From assembly GCA_022822905.1 (NCBI GenBank), contig JAJDYE010000018.1, forward strand, positions 1 through 64,000: DNA of 64,000 nt, written 5' to 3'. Origin of the DNA: Acidimicrobiia bacterium. Its GTDB lineage: Bacteria > Actinomycetota > Acidimicrobiia > Acidimicrobiales > Bin134. Made by a program: the position numbers and the translations under genes. Positions 35,751 through 46,104 of the stretch are shown here, one piece after another. The stretch's first letter is position 1, and each line of letters opens with the position of its first letter. The notes beneath the pieces are model-generated. The model ran no database searches, was not told where the DNA came from, and worked only from the letters and a program-made list of their open reading frames with translations.

Positions 35751-36854
35751 CTACGGGCGATGGGGTGGGGGCAGGTACTCGAATCCGGCCGGAGCGTCGT
35801 CCCGCCAATCTTGATAGGCGTCCTTGGCCTTGGCGGTCGTTCTCTTGCGGACGGTCTTGGCCACCTTCTTATTGGCTTTCTCCGCCGATTGGGTAAGGGT
35901 GTAGTACTGCATCTCCTTGAACGCCCGGCGGCGGCCCATCTCCACCAGCGCCCGAGCCGCGCTCAGCGTTTTGCCCGATCCCAGGGGCATGGCCACCCGC
36001 CCGGCGAACATCAGCGCCGACTTCCAATCGCCCTGGCTCAGCGCATAAAGCGCCCGGGTGGTGTCCACGATCTCGCCCACTACCGGCAGCACCCCGGCGG
36101 CCTCCATGGCCCAGAACCCCACGTCGTCCCAGCCGAAGCCGTCCTTGCGGTGGTAGGCCCCATGGGCGATGACCGCGGCGGCCGCTTCGCGAACCTCCGG
36201 GGGCAGGCTCACGTCGGCGGCGATGGCCTCGAAGTCTGCCTTCGACAAGAACTGGTCAGCCTTGGTGGGATCGCCCTGGGCCGCGGTGTCGATGGCCGCC
36301 AAGTAGGGCAGCAGCGTGGTGTAGGCCGACATCTTGGCCTCGAAGGCATCGAGGTCGTCGAGGCTGATGCGCCCATCCCCACCGCTGGCCGAGAAGCCTT
36401 CGGTAGGGTCGGACAGGTAGTCGCGATTGTTGCGGGCCGTGTCCACCATGGTGAACAGGCTGCGGTTGGTGAGCAGGATCCGGGCCGCCTCCCCCAAGTC
36501 GTCGGTGCGGGTTACGAAGCCTTCCAAGTCGCCCCGCGACACGATGTGGTCGCCGCCCCACGCCTCGGGAGCATCGCGGAGAACCTCGATGGCCCATAGG
36601 GCCAGATCGAGTCCCTCGGGACCCAGCAGGATCATCTGCGCTCTCTGGGCGATGTCCCCGGAGTCGATGCGTAGCTGCTGGGCGATCCCGCCCAGCGACT
36701 GCTCCACCGGGTACTGCTCGCCCCCCAGCCAATACTCAACCTCGCCCACCAACGCGGCCCACCGCAGGCGCCGCAGGTCGATCTCATCAGCTACGGCCTG
36801 GTAGTCGATGGCCAGTTCAAAGGCTGCCTCGGCATCCATTCCCACGGTGGACAT
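35751..36854 (-). CDS. Toxin-like protein with EF-hand-like repeats and pretoxin-like segment
   Basis: A 367-residue protein without signal peptide. Three similar helix-loop-helix motifs, near residues 101-120 (HIVSRGDLEGF), 150-170 (GGDGRISLDDLDAFEAKM) and 190-210 (QFLSKADFEAI), look like degenerate EF-hand or HrpF/NolX-type repeats. One is preceded by LLTNRSLFTMVDTARNN. Around residues 265-310 a hydrophobic segment (GVLPVVGEIVDTTRALYALS) resembles the pretoxin region of polymorphic toxins. The tail is Lys-rich (KKVAKTVRKRTTAKAKDA) and then ends in Pro/His. No known toxin active site is visible. It lies between menB and an MFS gene without evident promoter signals. Confidence 0.55.
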   Translation of the reverse strand: MSTVGMDAEAAFELAIDYQAVADEIDLRRLRWAALVGEVEYWLGGEQYPVEQSLGGIAQQLRIDSGDIAQRAQMILLGPEGLDLALWAIEVLRDAPEAWGGDHIVSRGDLEGFVTRTDDLGEAARILLTNRSLFTMVDTARNNRDYLSDPTEGFSASGGDGRISLDDLDAFEAKMSAYTTLLPYLAAIDTAAQGDPTKADQFLSKADFEAIAADVSLPPEVREAAAAVIAHGAYHRKDGFGWDDVGFWAMEAAGVLPVVGEIVDTTRALYALSQGDWKSALMFAGRVAMPLGSGKTLSAARALVEMGRRRAFKEMQYYTLTQSAEKANKKVAKTVRKRTTAKAKDAYQDWRDDAPAGFEYLPPPHRP

Positions 36855-36899
36855 AAGGGAAAGATATCGAAAATAAGTGAAATTAGCTATAGGGAATTG

Positions 36900-38246
36900 C
36901 TATGCCGATTGCCTTGTTCCAGACCGGCCGTTTTTCCTTATGGGCCGGGCGGGGCGGCGCAGCAGATTGGCGGCCATCGCCGAGGCTCGCACCGGCCACG
37001 GCGCGAACTTGGTCTGCTCATTGACGAGGATGCCTTTGCGGGCGGCGATCCTCCACCCGATGAACATCGTGATCACCGCGTGGGGCGCCACCAGAACAAT
37101 GAAGAAGGCCCACGGGACGGTGAGGGCCATGGCCAGCCCGGCCGCCACCGGGCCGATCACCGCACCCACTCCGGTCACTCGTACCAGTCCCGCGCTGGCC
37201 CCGTTCAACTGATTGGACGGAACCCAGTCGCCGGTATGGCTGATGGCCAGGGAGTAGAGGGGGAACGTGGTGCCTCCGAAAAGGAACATTAGGGCCAGAG
37301 AAAGGCCCGATCCGGGCTCGGTCATGGCCATGACCGCGGCTATGCCCGCGGCGCCCGCAGCCACCATAAAGATGACTACTCGCCGGGACATGCGATCAGA
37401 AATCGCCCCGATGGGCCAGGTCAACACGATGGCTCCGATGGTGGCCACCGACAGGAATAGCGCAATGCGCGAAGCGGGCAGCCCCTCACTGGCTGCATAT
37501 ATCGCACCCACCCCAAGTAGGGCGCCGTGGCTGATGCCAGCGCAAAAACTGGTCAGCACTCCGGAAGGCACCAGCGCGATGAGGTGGCGCAGCGGCAGGG
37601 GTTCGGGCGCAACCAGGGGGGGTGCGCTGGTGGCCGACAGGGCGATGGGAACCAGCGCAACCGAGATGAGCGCTGAAGAGAAGATATAGAGGTCGAAATC
37701 CGCGGGGTCACCGCCGTTGAGCAGAAGCTGTCCAACCGACAACCCGCCCATGGTCACCACCAGATACATGCCCAGCACGCGGCCGCGGTTGGTGTTGGTG
37801 CCCATGTCATTGAGCCATGACTCCACCGTCACGTAGATGCCGGCCATGGCCAGTCCGAAGATCACTCGCAGCACCACCCACGCGGGAGGATTCACCCACA
37901 GCGGATGGAGGATGGACACCGCGGAGGCCACCGACGCCAATGCCGCGAACACTCGAATGTGGCCCACCGCGCCCAGGAAGTGCTCGGCCAGCCTGGCCCC
38001 GAGCAGAAAGCCCACGAAGTAGCCGGCCATGACCGCGCCGCTGACGGCCAGCCCGAACCCCTCGTTCTCCGCTCGCACCCCCAGCACCGCTCCTTGGAGG
38101 CCGTTGCCCGCCATGATGAGCGCCATCCCGGCCAGCAGTGCCCGGGCCGCTCCCAGGGCGCGCCCCTTGGGCTCGGTCTCAATCCAAGGACCGCCGACGA
38201 CACCGCCGTCGTCATCCTCTAGCCACCCGACGGCGTTCTCGGCCAC
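36900..38246 (-). CDS. MFS transporter divergent from the sulfonate operon
   Basis: A 448-residue carrier with about twelve hydrophobic helices and a charged N-terminal tail (ENAVGWLEDDDGG). The loop 2-3 region reads GARLAEHFLGAVGHIRVF, and YVTVESWLNDMGTNTNRGR follows helix 4. These features are close to the YcaD-like MFS branch. It starts at GTG 38246, only 37 bp from the first gene of the sulfonate operon on the other strand, so it could share regulation and carry the substrate or product. That link is inferred only from position. Confidence 0.75.
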   Translation of the reverse strand: MAENAVGWLEDDDGGVVGGPWIETEPKGRALGAARALLAGMALIMAGNGLQGAVLGVRAENEGFGLAVSGAVMAGYFVGFLLGARLAEHFLGAVGHIRVFAALASVASAVSILHPLWVNPPAWVVLRVIFGLAMAGIYVTVESWLNDMGTNTNRGRVLGMYLVVTMGGLSVGQLLLNGGDPADFDLYIFSSALISVALVPIALSATSAPPLVAPEPLPLRHLIALVPSGVLTSFCAGISHGALLGVGAIYAASEGLPASRIALFLSVATIGAIVLTWPIGAISDRMSRRVVIFMVAAGAAGIAAVMAMTEPGSGLSLALMFLFGGTTFPLYSLAISHTGDWVPSNQLNGASAGLVRVTGVGAVIGPVAAGLAMALTVPWAFFIVLVAPHAVITMFIGWRIAARKGILVNEQTKFAPWPVRASAMAANLLRRPARPIRKNGRSGTRQSA

Positions 38247-38283
38247 TGCTGCTTAGCCTACCGACGCGCCCCCAGATTCCAAG

Positions 38284-38460
38284 ATGAATTTCGCCATTCC
38301 AGGGAGCATCCTCGGCTTCACCATTTTCAAGGCCCGCCAGTTCTTCCTGCTCGGTCTGATGCCGTCGGCCGTGATCCTCATCAGTATCCTCGTGGTGACC
38401 ATGGACGTGGCCCCGCGTATGGCTGAGAAGCGGCTCATCCCCTGGCGGGGCAAGGGTTGA
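38284..38460 (+). CDS. Small single-pass membrane protein, first gene of the sulfonate operon
   Basis: A 58-residue protein. The basic stretch KARQ is followed by one clear transmembrane segment (FFLLGLMPSAVILISILVV), then VTMDVAPRMAEKRLIPWR. Its TGA overlaps the TTG start of pta (TTGA), so translation is coupled. It is too short to match a family by eye. Its position ahead of pta and the membrane-bound sulfite oxidase suggests it could be an accessory subunit or a transporter partner. Real coding is supported by the coupling, the codon composition and the hydrophobic pattern. Confidence 0.65.
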   Translation: MNFAIPGSILGFTIFKARQFFLLGLMPSAVILISILVVTMDVAPRMAEKRLIPWRGKG

Positions 38461-39386
38461 CCAACATCGAACCGGCCGCGGGCTACGTCCCCATCACCGA
38501 GTCGTGGCGTCAGCAGGCGCGCGCCTCGAAAAAGCGGGTGGTGTTGGCCGACGGCGACGACGAGCGAGCCCAGGCTGCAGCCCGCTATCTGGACCAGGAG
38601 GGCCTGGCCGATCCCGTGATCCTCGACGACCCGGCGAGTTTTTGCTCTCCGGCGGTGCAGGCGCAGGCCGCGACGTCACCGAAAGCCGAGAAGATCGACC
38701 AGGGCGACCCGCTCCACGTCGCCGCTCTCATGGTGGCGGCGGGCGAGGCCGATGCCTGCGTGGGCGGCGCGAGCCGGCCGACGCCTGATGTAGTGAGGGC
38801 GGCTCTGAATTGCATCGGCCTGGCACCGGGAGTCGACACCATCAGCAGCTGCTTCCTGTTGGTGCTGCCCGACGGGACTCCGATCACCTACGGCGATTGC
38901 GGCGTGGTCCCCGATCCCGACCCCGACCAGCTCGCCTCCATCGCTATCTCAACGGCAACCACCCATGAGCAGCTGGCGGGGGAGGAGGCTCGGGTGGCCA
39001 TGCTGTCGTACTCCACCAAGGGGAGTGCCGATGGCTCTCGAGTGGAGCGGGTTCGTGCGGCCACCGAGATCGTGCGCCAGCGGATGCCCTCGCTGGCCGT
39101 CGACGGGGAGATGCAATTCGATGCAGCCTGGGACCGGCAGGTGGCGGCGGCTAAGGCACCTGGCTCAGAGGTGGCCGGCCGAGCCAATGTGTTCGTGTTT
39201 CCCGATCTCGACTCGGGAAACATCGCCTACAAGATCACCGAGCGCCTCGCCGGAGCCCGGGCGTACGGTCCGCTGCTTCAGGGAACCGCCGGTGTGGTCC
39301 ACGACCTGTCGCGGGGTTGCAGCGCCGACGACATCGCCACTGTGGCCGTTATCGCGGCTTGCCAGGCTGCGAAGGGTCGTCCCTGA
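38457..39386 (+). CDS. pta: Phosphate acetyltransferase
   Basis: Pta transfers the acetyl group from acetyl phosphate to CoA. The 309-residue product is the catalytic PTA_PTB domain without the long N-terminal regulatory part. Visible signatures are KRVVLADGDDERAQAAARYL at the N-terminus, ACVGGASRPTPDVVRAAL, AMLSYSTKGSADGSRVERV, and NVFVFPDLDSGNIAYKI plus AYGPLLQG. In sulfonate-degrading bacteria pta stands next to xsc, which makes acetyl phosphate; the operon here has the same logic. It starts at TTG 38457, overlapping the small membrane gene. Its stop overlaps ATG 39386 (TGATG). Confidence 0.92.
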   Translation: MTNIEPAAGYVPITESWRQQARASKKRVVLADGDDERAQAAARYLDQEGLADPVILDDPASFCSPAVQAQAATSPKAEKIDQGDPLHVAALMVAAGEADACVGGASRPTPDVVRAALNCIGLAPGVDTISSCFLLVLPDGTPITYGDCGVVPDPDPDQLASIAISTATTHEQLAGEEARVAMLSYSTKGSADGSRVERVRAATEIVRQRMPSLAVDGEMQFDAAWDRQVAAAKAPGSEVAGRANVFVFPDLDSGNIAYKITERLAGARAYGPLLQGTAGVVHDLSRGCSADDIATVAVIAACQAAKGRP

Positions 39387-39562
39387 TGTCATTGGGTTCT
39401 AACAAAATCGCTATAGCTGCTAACTTGCCTTCCATCCACCCCTGGGTGTTGGGAACGGGCGAGGAAGGACGGAATCCAGCGACTTTCCCGCAAGCCCCAG
39501 ATGAGCGCCGAGGCAACGGGATGACTGACAACCCCCAGATGAGTGTCGAGGGCATGGGGTGA
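39386..39562 (+). CDS. Possible 58-codon ORF or leader bridging pta and soeBC
   Basis: ATG 39386 overlaps the pta stop (TGATG), and the frame runs 58 codons to a TGA that overlaps the GTG start of the next gene. It thus bridges the gap with coupling at both ends. The product (starting MSLGSNKIAIAANLP, ending MTDNPQMSVEGMG) matches nothing I recognise. The same DNA contains a promoter-like AT-rich patch (39397-39425) and a structured-RNA-like stretch, so coding and leader-RNA readings compete. The last 13 codons (from ATG 39521) may be a leader peptide on their own. Confidence 0.3.
   Translation: MSLGSNKIAIAANLPSIHPWVLGTGEEGRNPATFPQAPDERRGNGMTDNPQMSVEGMG
39455..39530 (+). promoter_or_regulatory. 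Possible structured leader RNA (riboswitch-like) before soeBC
   Basis: The stretch contains GGGAACGGG, then GGAATCC, then CCCGCAAGCCC, in the order seen in several actinobacterial riboswitches (cobalamin type: GGGAA ... AATCC ... CCCGC). A B12 box (GCCACTG) is not present, so the match is partial. An AT-rich promoter-like sequence lies upstream at 39397-39425. It may control expression of the molybdoenzyme genes. Low confidence. Confidence 0.2.
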
Positions 39563-39563
39563 C
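39495..39563 (+). repeat. Imperfect direct repeat duplicating the soeBC start region
   Basis: A 31-base unit at 39495-39525 recurs at 39533-39563 with 25 of 31 identities (both start CCCCAGATGAG and end GGG-A/G-TGAC). The second copy ends over the GTG start of soeBC and the first ends over ATG 39521. The duplicated block contains the translation start and a GAGG ribosome site. Confidence 0.6.
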
Positions 39564-41073
39564 CCGACTCGGATTCCTCCTCGACAGCGAGAGCTGCATC
39601 GGGTGTCACGCCTGCACCGTGGCGTGCAAGGCCGAGCACGATGTGCCTCTCGGCGTGAACCGAACTTGGGTGAAGTACATCGAGACCGGCACGTTCCCCG
39701 ATGTCAACCGGCACTTCTCGGTGATGCGATGCAACCACTGCGACGACGCGCCGTGCATCTCCATCTGCCCCACCAATGCCCTGTTTCGAGCCGACAACGG
39801 GGTGGTGGACTTCGACGACGACAACTGCATCGGCTGCAAGGGGTGCATGAACGCCTGTCCCTACGACGCCATCTACATCAATCCAGTCACCAATACGGCC
39901 AACAAGTGCAATTTCTGCAACCACCGCATCGACCAGGGTCTTGAGCCGAGCTGCGTGGTGGTGTGCCCCACCCACGCCATCAAGGTGGCCGATCTCGACA
40001 ATCCCGACGACGAGACCACCAAGATCATTGCCCGGAGCGAAACCGCAGTGCGGTCCCCGGAGCAGAACACGTTGCCCAAGGTGCATTACCGGGGCGCGGA
40101 TCCGGCGTCACTCGACCCGCTGCGGACGGCCATTGCCGAAGACGGGATGATCTGGGCCGACACCACTGCCCAGCATCCGACCGCGGTGGACGGTGGCGAT
40201 GGGGTGGTGGCCCGAACCGTCTACACCACTGCTCATGAGATGACGTGGAAGGCCAAGGTGTCCAGCTATCTGGTGACCAAGGCGGTGGCTGCGGGGGTGA
40301 TGATGGTGGCCGCGCTGCTGGTGGTGCTGGGCCATGGCGGCGAGCAGGCCGCGGTGGGCGTGGTGCCGCCGGTGGTGGCGGGAGTGTTCCTGGCTTTGAC
40401 CGCAGTGCTGTTGGTGGGTGATCTGAAGCGTCCGGAGCGGTTCTATTACCTGATTACCCGGGGTAATCGCCGGTCGTGGCTGGTGAAAGGCGCGGCGGTG
40501 CTGGGGGCGTTCGCCGCGGTGAGCGCGGCGTGGTTTGTGGCTGGTGTGGCGGGATCGGTGGGAGCGCTGCAAGTGCTGGCTGCGCCCGCCGCGCTGTTGG
40601 GGTTGGCCACCGCGGGCTACACGGCCTTCTTGTTCGCCCAGTGCGAGGGCCGCGATCTGTGGCAGTCGCCCCTGGTTCTGCCCACGCTGTTGGCCCAATC
40701 GGTTGTCGCCGGAGGTGCGGGCTATGCGGTGATGGAACTGGCGGTGGACGGGCCCGACCCGGTCGCCGTGCAGTGGGCGCTGCTGGCGGGGGTGCTGGCC
40801 ACCGCGGTGCTGGTGGCTGCTGAGCTCTTGGGACGGGGAACGCCCCATGTTGAGGCCGCAGTGGCCGCTATGGCCCGGGGGCGATACGCCCGGCAATTCT
40901 GGATCGGAGGGGTGGCGTTGGGGCTGATTGTGCCGGCCGTGCTGGTTGCGGTCAGTCTGGTCTCAGATTCTGGGTCGGTTCCGGCCGCGGTGGCCGGTAT
41001 CTGCGCGGTGGCGGGCATGTGGTGCTACGAGGACAGCTTCGTGCGGGCGGGCCAGTCCGTACCGCTGTCGTAG
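39559..41073 (+). CDS. Fused SoeB-SoeC-like iron-sulfur / NrfD-type membrane subunit of a sulfite-oxidising complex
   Basis: A 504-residue fusion. Residues 1-~190 are a ferredoxin-like electron-transfer subunit with four cysteine clusters: CIGCHACTVACKAEH, CNHCDDAPCISICP, CIGCKGCMNACP, and CNFCNH followed by CVVVCPTHA. After a linker, residues ~225-500 form about eight transmembrane helices of NrfD type (VGDLKRPERFYYLITR, NRRSWLVKGA). In other SoeABC complexes these are two proteins, SoeB and SoeC. The complex passes electrons from sulfite at the cytoplasmic side to the quinone pool. PsrBC/PhsBC is the alternative, but adjacency to xsc and pta supports sulfite oxidation. Confidence 0.8.
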   Translation: MTRLGFLLDSESCIGCHACTVACKAEHDVPLGVNRTWVKYIETGTFPDVNRHFSVMRCNHCDDAPCISICPTNALFRADNGVVDFDDDNCIGCKGCMNACPYDAIYINPVTNTANKCNFCNHRIDQGLEPSCVVVCPTHAIKVADLDNPDDETTKIIARSETAVRSPEQNTLPKVHYRGADPASLDPLRTAIAEDGMIWADTTAQHPTAVDGGDGVVARTVYTTAHEMTWKAKVSSYLVTKAVAAGVMMVAALLVVLGHGGEQAAVGVVPPVVAGVFLALTAVLLVGDLKRPERFYYLITRGNRRSWLVKGAAVLGAFAAVSAAWFVAGVAGSVGALQVLAAPAALLGLATAGYTAFLFAQCEGRDLWQSPLVLPTLLAQSVVAGGAGYAVMELAVDGPDPVAVQWALLAGVLATAVLVAAELLGRGTPHVEAAVAAMARGRYARQFWIGGVALGLIVPAVLVAVSLVSDSGSVPAAVAGICAVAGMWCYEDSFVRAGQSVPLS

Positions 41074-41087
41074 GTGAATGTCGACCA

Positions 41088-43901
<2,814 letters not shown>

Positions 43902-43945
43902 TCTCCCTCTTGCACCCGGATTCTCATTCAACGGAGGATGAACAT

Positions 43946-45712
43946 ATGACCCGCATGACACCCAGTGAAGCGTTCGTGGAGACGATGGTCGCCCACGGCG
44001 TCGACACCATCTTCGGCATCATGGGCAGCGCGTTCATGGATGCCATGGACATCTTCGAACCAGCCGGCATCGAGTTGGTGCCGGTGGTCCACGAGCAGGG
44101 CGCGGCCCACATGGCCGACGGATACAGCCGGGTCAGCGGCCGCCACGGGGTGGTGATCGGCCAGAACGGTCCGGGCATCTCCAACTGCGTGACCGCCATC
44201 GCCGCCGCGTTTTGGGCTCACAGCCCCGTGGTTATCGTCACCCCCGAGACTGGAACCATGGGTATCGGCCTGGGCGGCTTCCAAGAGGCCAATCAGCTCC
44301 CTATGTTCGAGGAGTTCACCAAGTATCAGGGCCACGTCAACAACGAGCACCGCATGGCCGAGCTGACCGGTCGGTGCTTCGACCGAGCCCTGTCGGAGAT
44401 GGGCCCCACCCAGCTCAACATTCCCCGCGACCGCTTCTACGGCGACATCGACGTGGAGATCCCGGCACCGCAACAGCTCGATCGGGGTCCGGGGGGCGAG
44501 CGCACGCTGAGCGAAGCCGCCGAGCTGCTGGCCAATGCCTCGTTCCCGGTGATGGTCTCCGGCGGCGGGGTGGTGATGGGCGACGCCATGGCCGAGACGG
44601 TGGCGCTGGCCGAGCGGTTGGGCTGCCCAGTGGTCAACAGCTACCTGCACAACGACTCCTTCCCGGCGTCGCATCCCTTGTGGTGCGGCCCGCTCGGCTA
44701 CCAGGGCTCAAAGGCGGCCATGCGCTTGATCTCGCGGGCCGATGTGGTGCTGGCGCTGGGCACCCGGCTCGGCCCGTTCGGCACCCTGCCCCAGCACGAC
44801 ATGGACTACTGGCCCAACGAGGCCAAGATCATCCAGGTTGACGCCGACAACAAGATGCTCGGGCTGGTCTAGCGCATCGACGTGGGAATCTGCGGCGACG
44901 CCGGTGCCGCGGCCACTGCGCTTCTTCAGCGCCTGGAGGGCCGGGAGCTGGCGTGCGACGCCACCCGGGTCCAGCGGGCCGCGGAGATTGCAGACGACAA
45001 GGCCGATTGGGAGGCCGAACTCGACGACTGGATCCACGAGACCGACGACTTCAGCGTCGACATGATCAAGCAGGCCGCCGAGGAGCGCTACAACTGGATG
45101 CATCCCCGCCAAGTGCTGCGCGAGCTGGAGACGGCCATGCCCGAGCGGGTGATGGTGTCCACCGACATCGGCAACATCAACTCGGTGGCCAACAGCTACC
45201 TGCGCTTCGAAGAGCCCCGGTCGTTCTTCGCCGCCATGAGCTGGGGCAACTGCGGCTATGCGCTGCCCACCATCATCGGGGCCAAAAAGGCCGCACCGGA
45301 CCGGCCCGCGGTGGCTTACGCCGGCGACGGGGCGTGGGCCATGAGCATGGTGGAGACCATGACCGCGGTGCGCCACAACATCCCGGTGACCGCGGTGGTG
45401 TTCCACAACCGCCAGTGGGGTGCGGAGAAGAAGAACCAGGTGGACTTCTACGGTCGCCGGTTCGTGGCCGGCGAGCTCGACGGCGGCGAGGACTGGTCGG
45501 AAGTAGCCCGGGCTATGGGTGCCGACGGCGTTCGCGTCAACGAGCTCGAAGAGGTGGGCCCCGCGCTCACCAAGGCCATCGACGCCCAAATGAACGGCGG
45601 CCGCACCACCGTCATAGAGGCCATGTGTACCATGGAACTCGGCGACCCCTTCCGCAAAGACGCCCTAAAGCGCCCCACCCGCCACCTGGACAAGTACGAG
45701 GACTACGTCTGA
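43946..45712 (+). pseudogene. xsc: Sulfoacetaldehyde acetyltransferase (Xsc) interrupted by in-frame TAG
   Basis: The frame 43946-45712 encodes a 588-codon TPP enzyme colinear with Xsc, which converts sulfoacetaldehyde plus phosphate to acetyl phosphate and sulfite. The N-terminal part holds HEQGAAHMADGYSR with the TPP-activating Glu. The C-terminal TPP motif is YAGDGAWAMSMVETM, ending FHNRQWG. A single TAG at 44870-44872 (codon 309, after NKMLGLV) splits it; sequence resumes without frame change (RIDVGICGDAGAA). A Lys codon AAG would fit there, so one A-to-T change suffices. GTG 44882 could restart but lacks a ribosome site. The ribosome site GGAGG precedes ATG 43946. It may be a real nonsense mutation or a sequence error. 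Confidence 0.85.
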
Positions 45713-45803
45713 AAGGCAGGGTAGAAGGCCCAGCATCGATGGGGTAGGGTGGACTCGGCCCGATCCCGGTTCGGTGCCGAGTACGAGGTTGAAGGACCGG
45801 ACC

Positions 45804-45821
45804 GGGTGGGCCGAGCCACCC
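45804..45821 (+). terminator. Hairpin after xsc
   Basis: GGGTGG-GCCGAG-CCACCC forms a perfect 6-bp stem 92 bp after the xsc stop. It is followed by AT-rich sequence (TAAAGTCAGAATATTGCTTTT) but no direct T-run. Possible operon terminator in the 167-bp gap before tRNA-Arg. Confidence 0.4.
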
Positions 45822-45879
45822 CTAAAGTCAGAATATTGCTTTTCACTTAGTTTCCATACCTTTCAATCGGCACAAGCCC

Positions 45880-45954
45880 GCCCACGTAGCTCAGTTAGGA
45901 CAGAGCAGGGACCTCCTAAGTCCAAGGCCGCAGGTTCGAATCCTGCCGTGGGCG
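45880..45954 (+). tRNA. tRNA-Arg (anticodon CCT)
   Basis: Acceptor GCCCACG pairs with CGTGGGC (45947-45953), D arm GCTC...GAGC, anticodon loop CTCCTAA gives CCT (reads AGG Arg), T arm GCAGG-TTCGAAT-CCTGC. CCA is not encoded after the discriminator G. It lies 150 bp before an integrase gene, so it is the likely chromosomal attachment site of the downstream island. Confidence 0.95.
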
Positions 45955-46104
45955 CTTCCCGGTGGTGGTCTGCTGTTGCGAGTTCTTCCGTGGTGTTCCA
46001 TATTTCCCCAGCGTAGCGACCGTTTTTGTCATCGGCCGGTGGTAGGCTGTTCCGAGTGATGTTGGTGATTTCCCCGAATTTTCGGGGATGTATTGGGGGA
46101 TAGG

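Noticed and set aside
41019-41087. Upstream extension of the SoeA-like gene that could hide a Tat signal
   Set aside because: It overlaps the end of the soeBC frame, contains no twin arginine followed by a hydrophobic stretch, and ATG 41088 is well placed.
44870-44872. Pyrrolysine or other programmed use of TAG in xsc
   Set aside because: Xsc is not a known pyrrolysine enzyme and no pyl genes are in view; a nonsense change or base error explains the data more simply. Kept only as a check.
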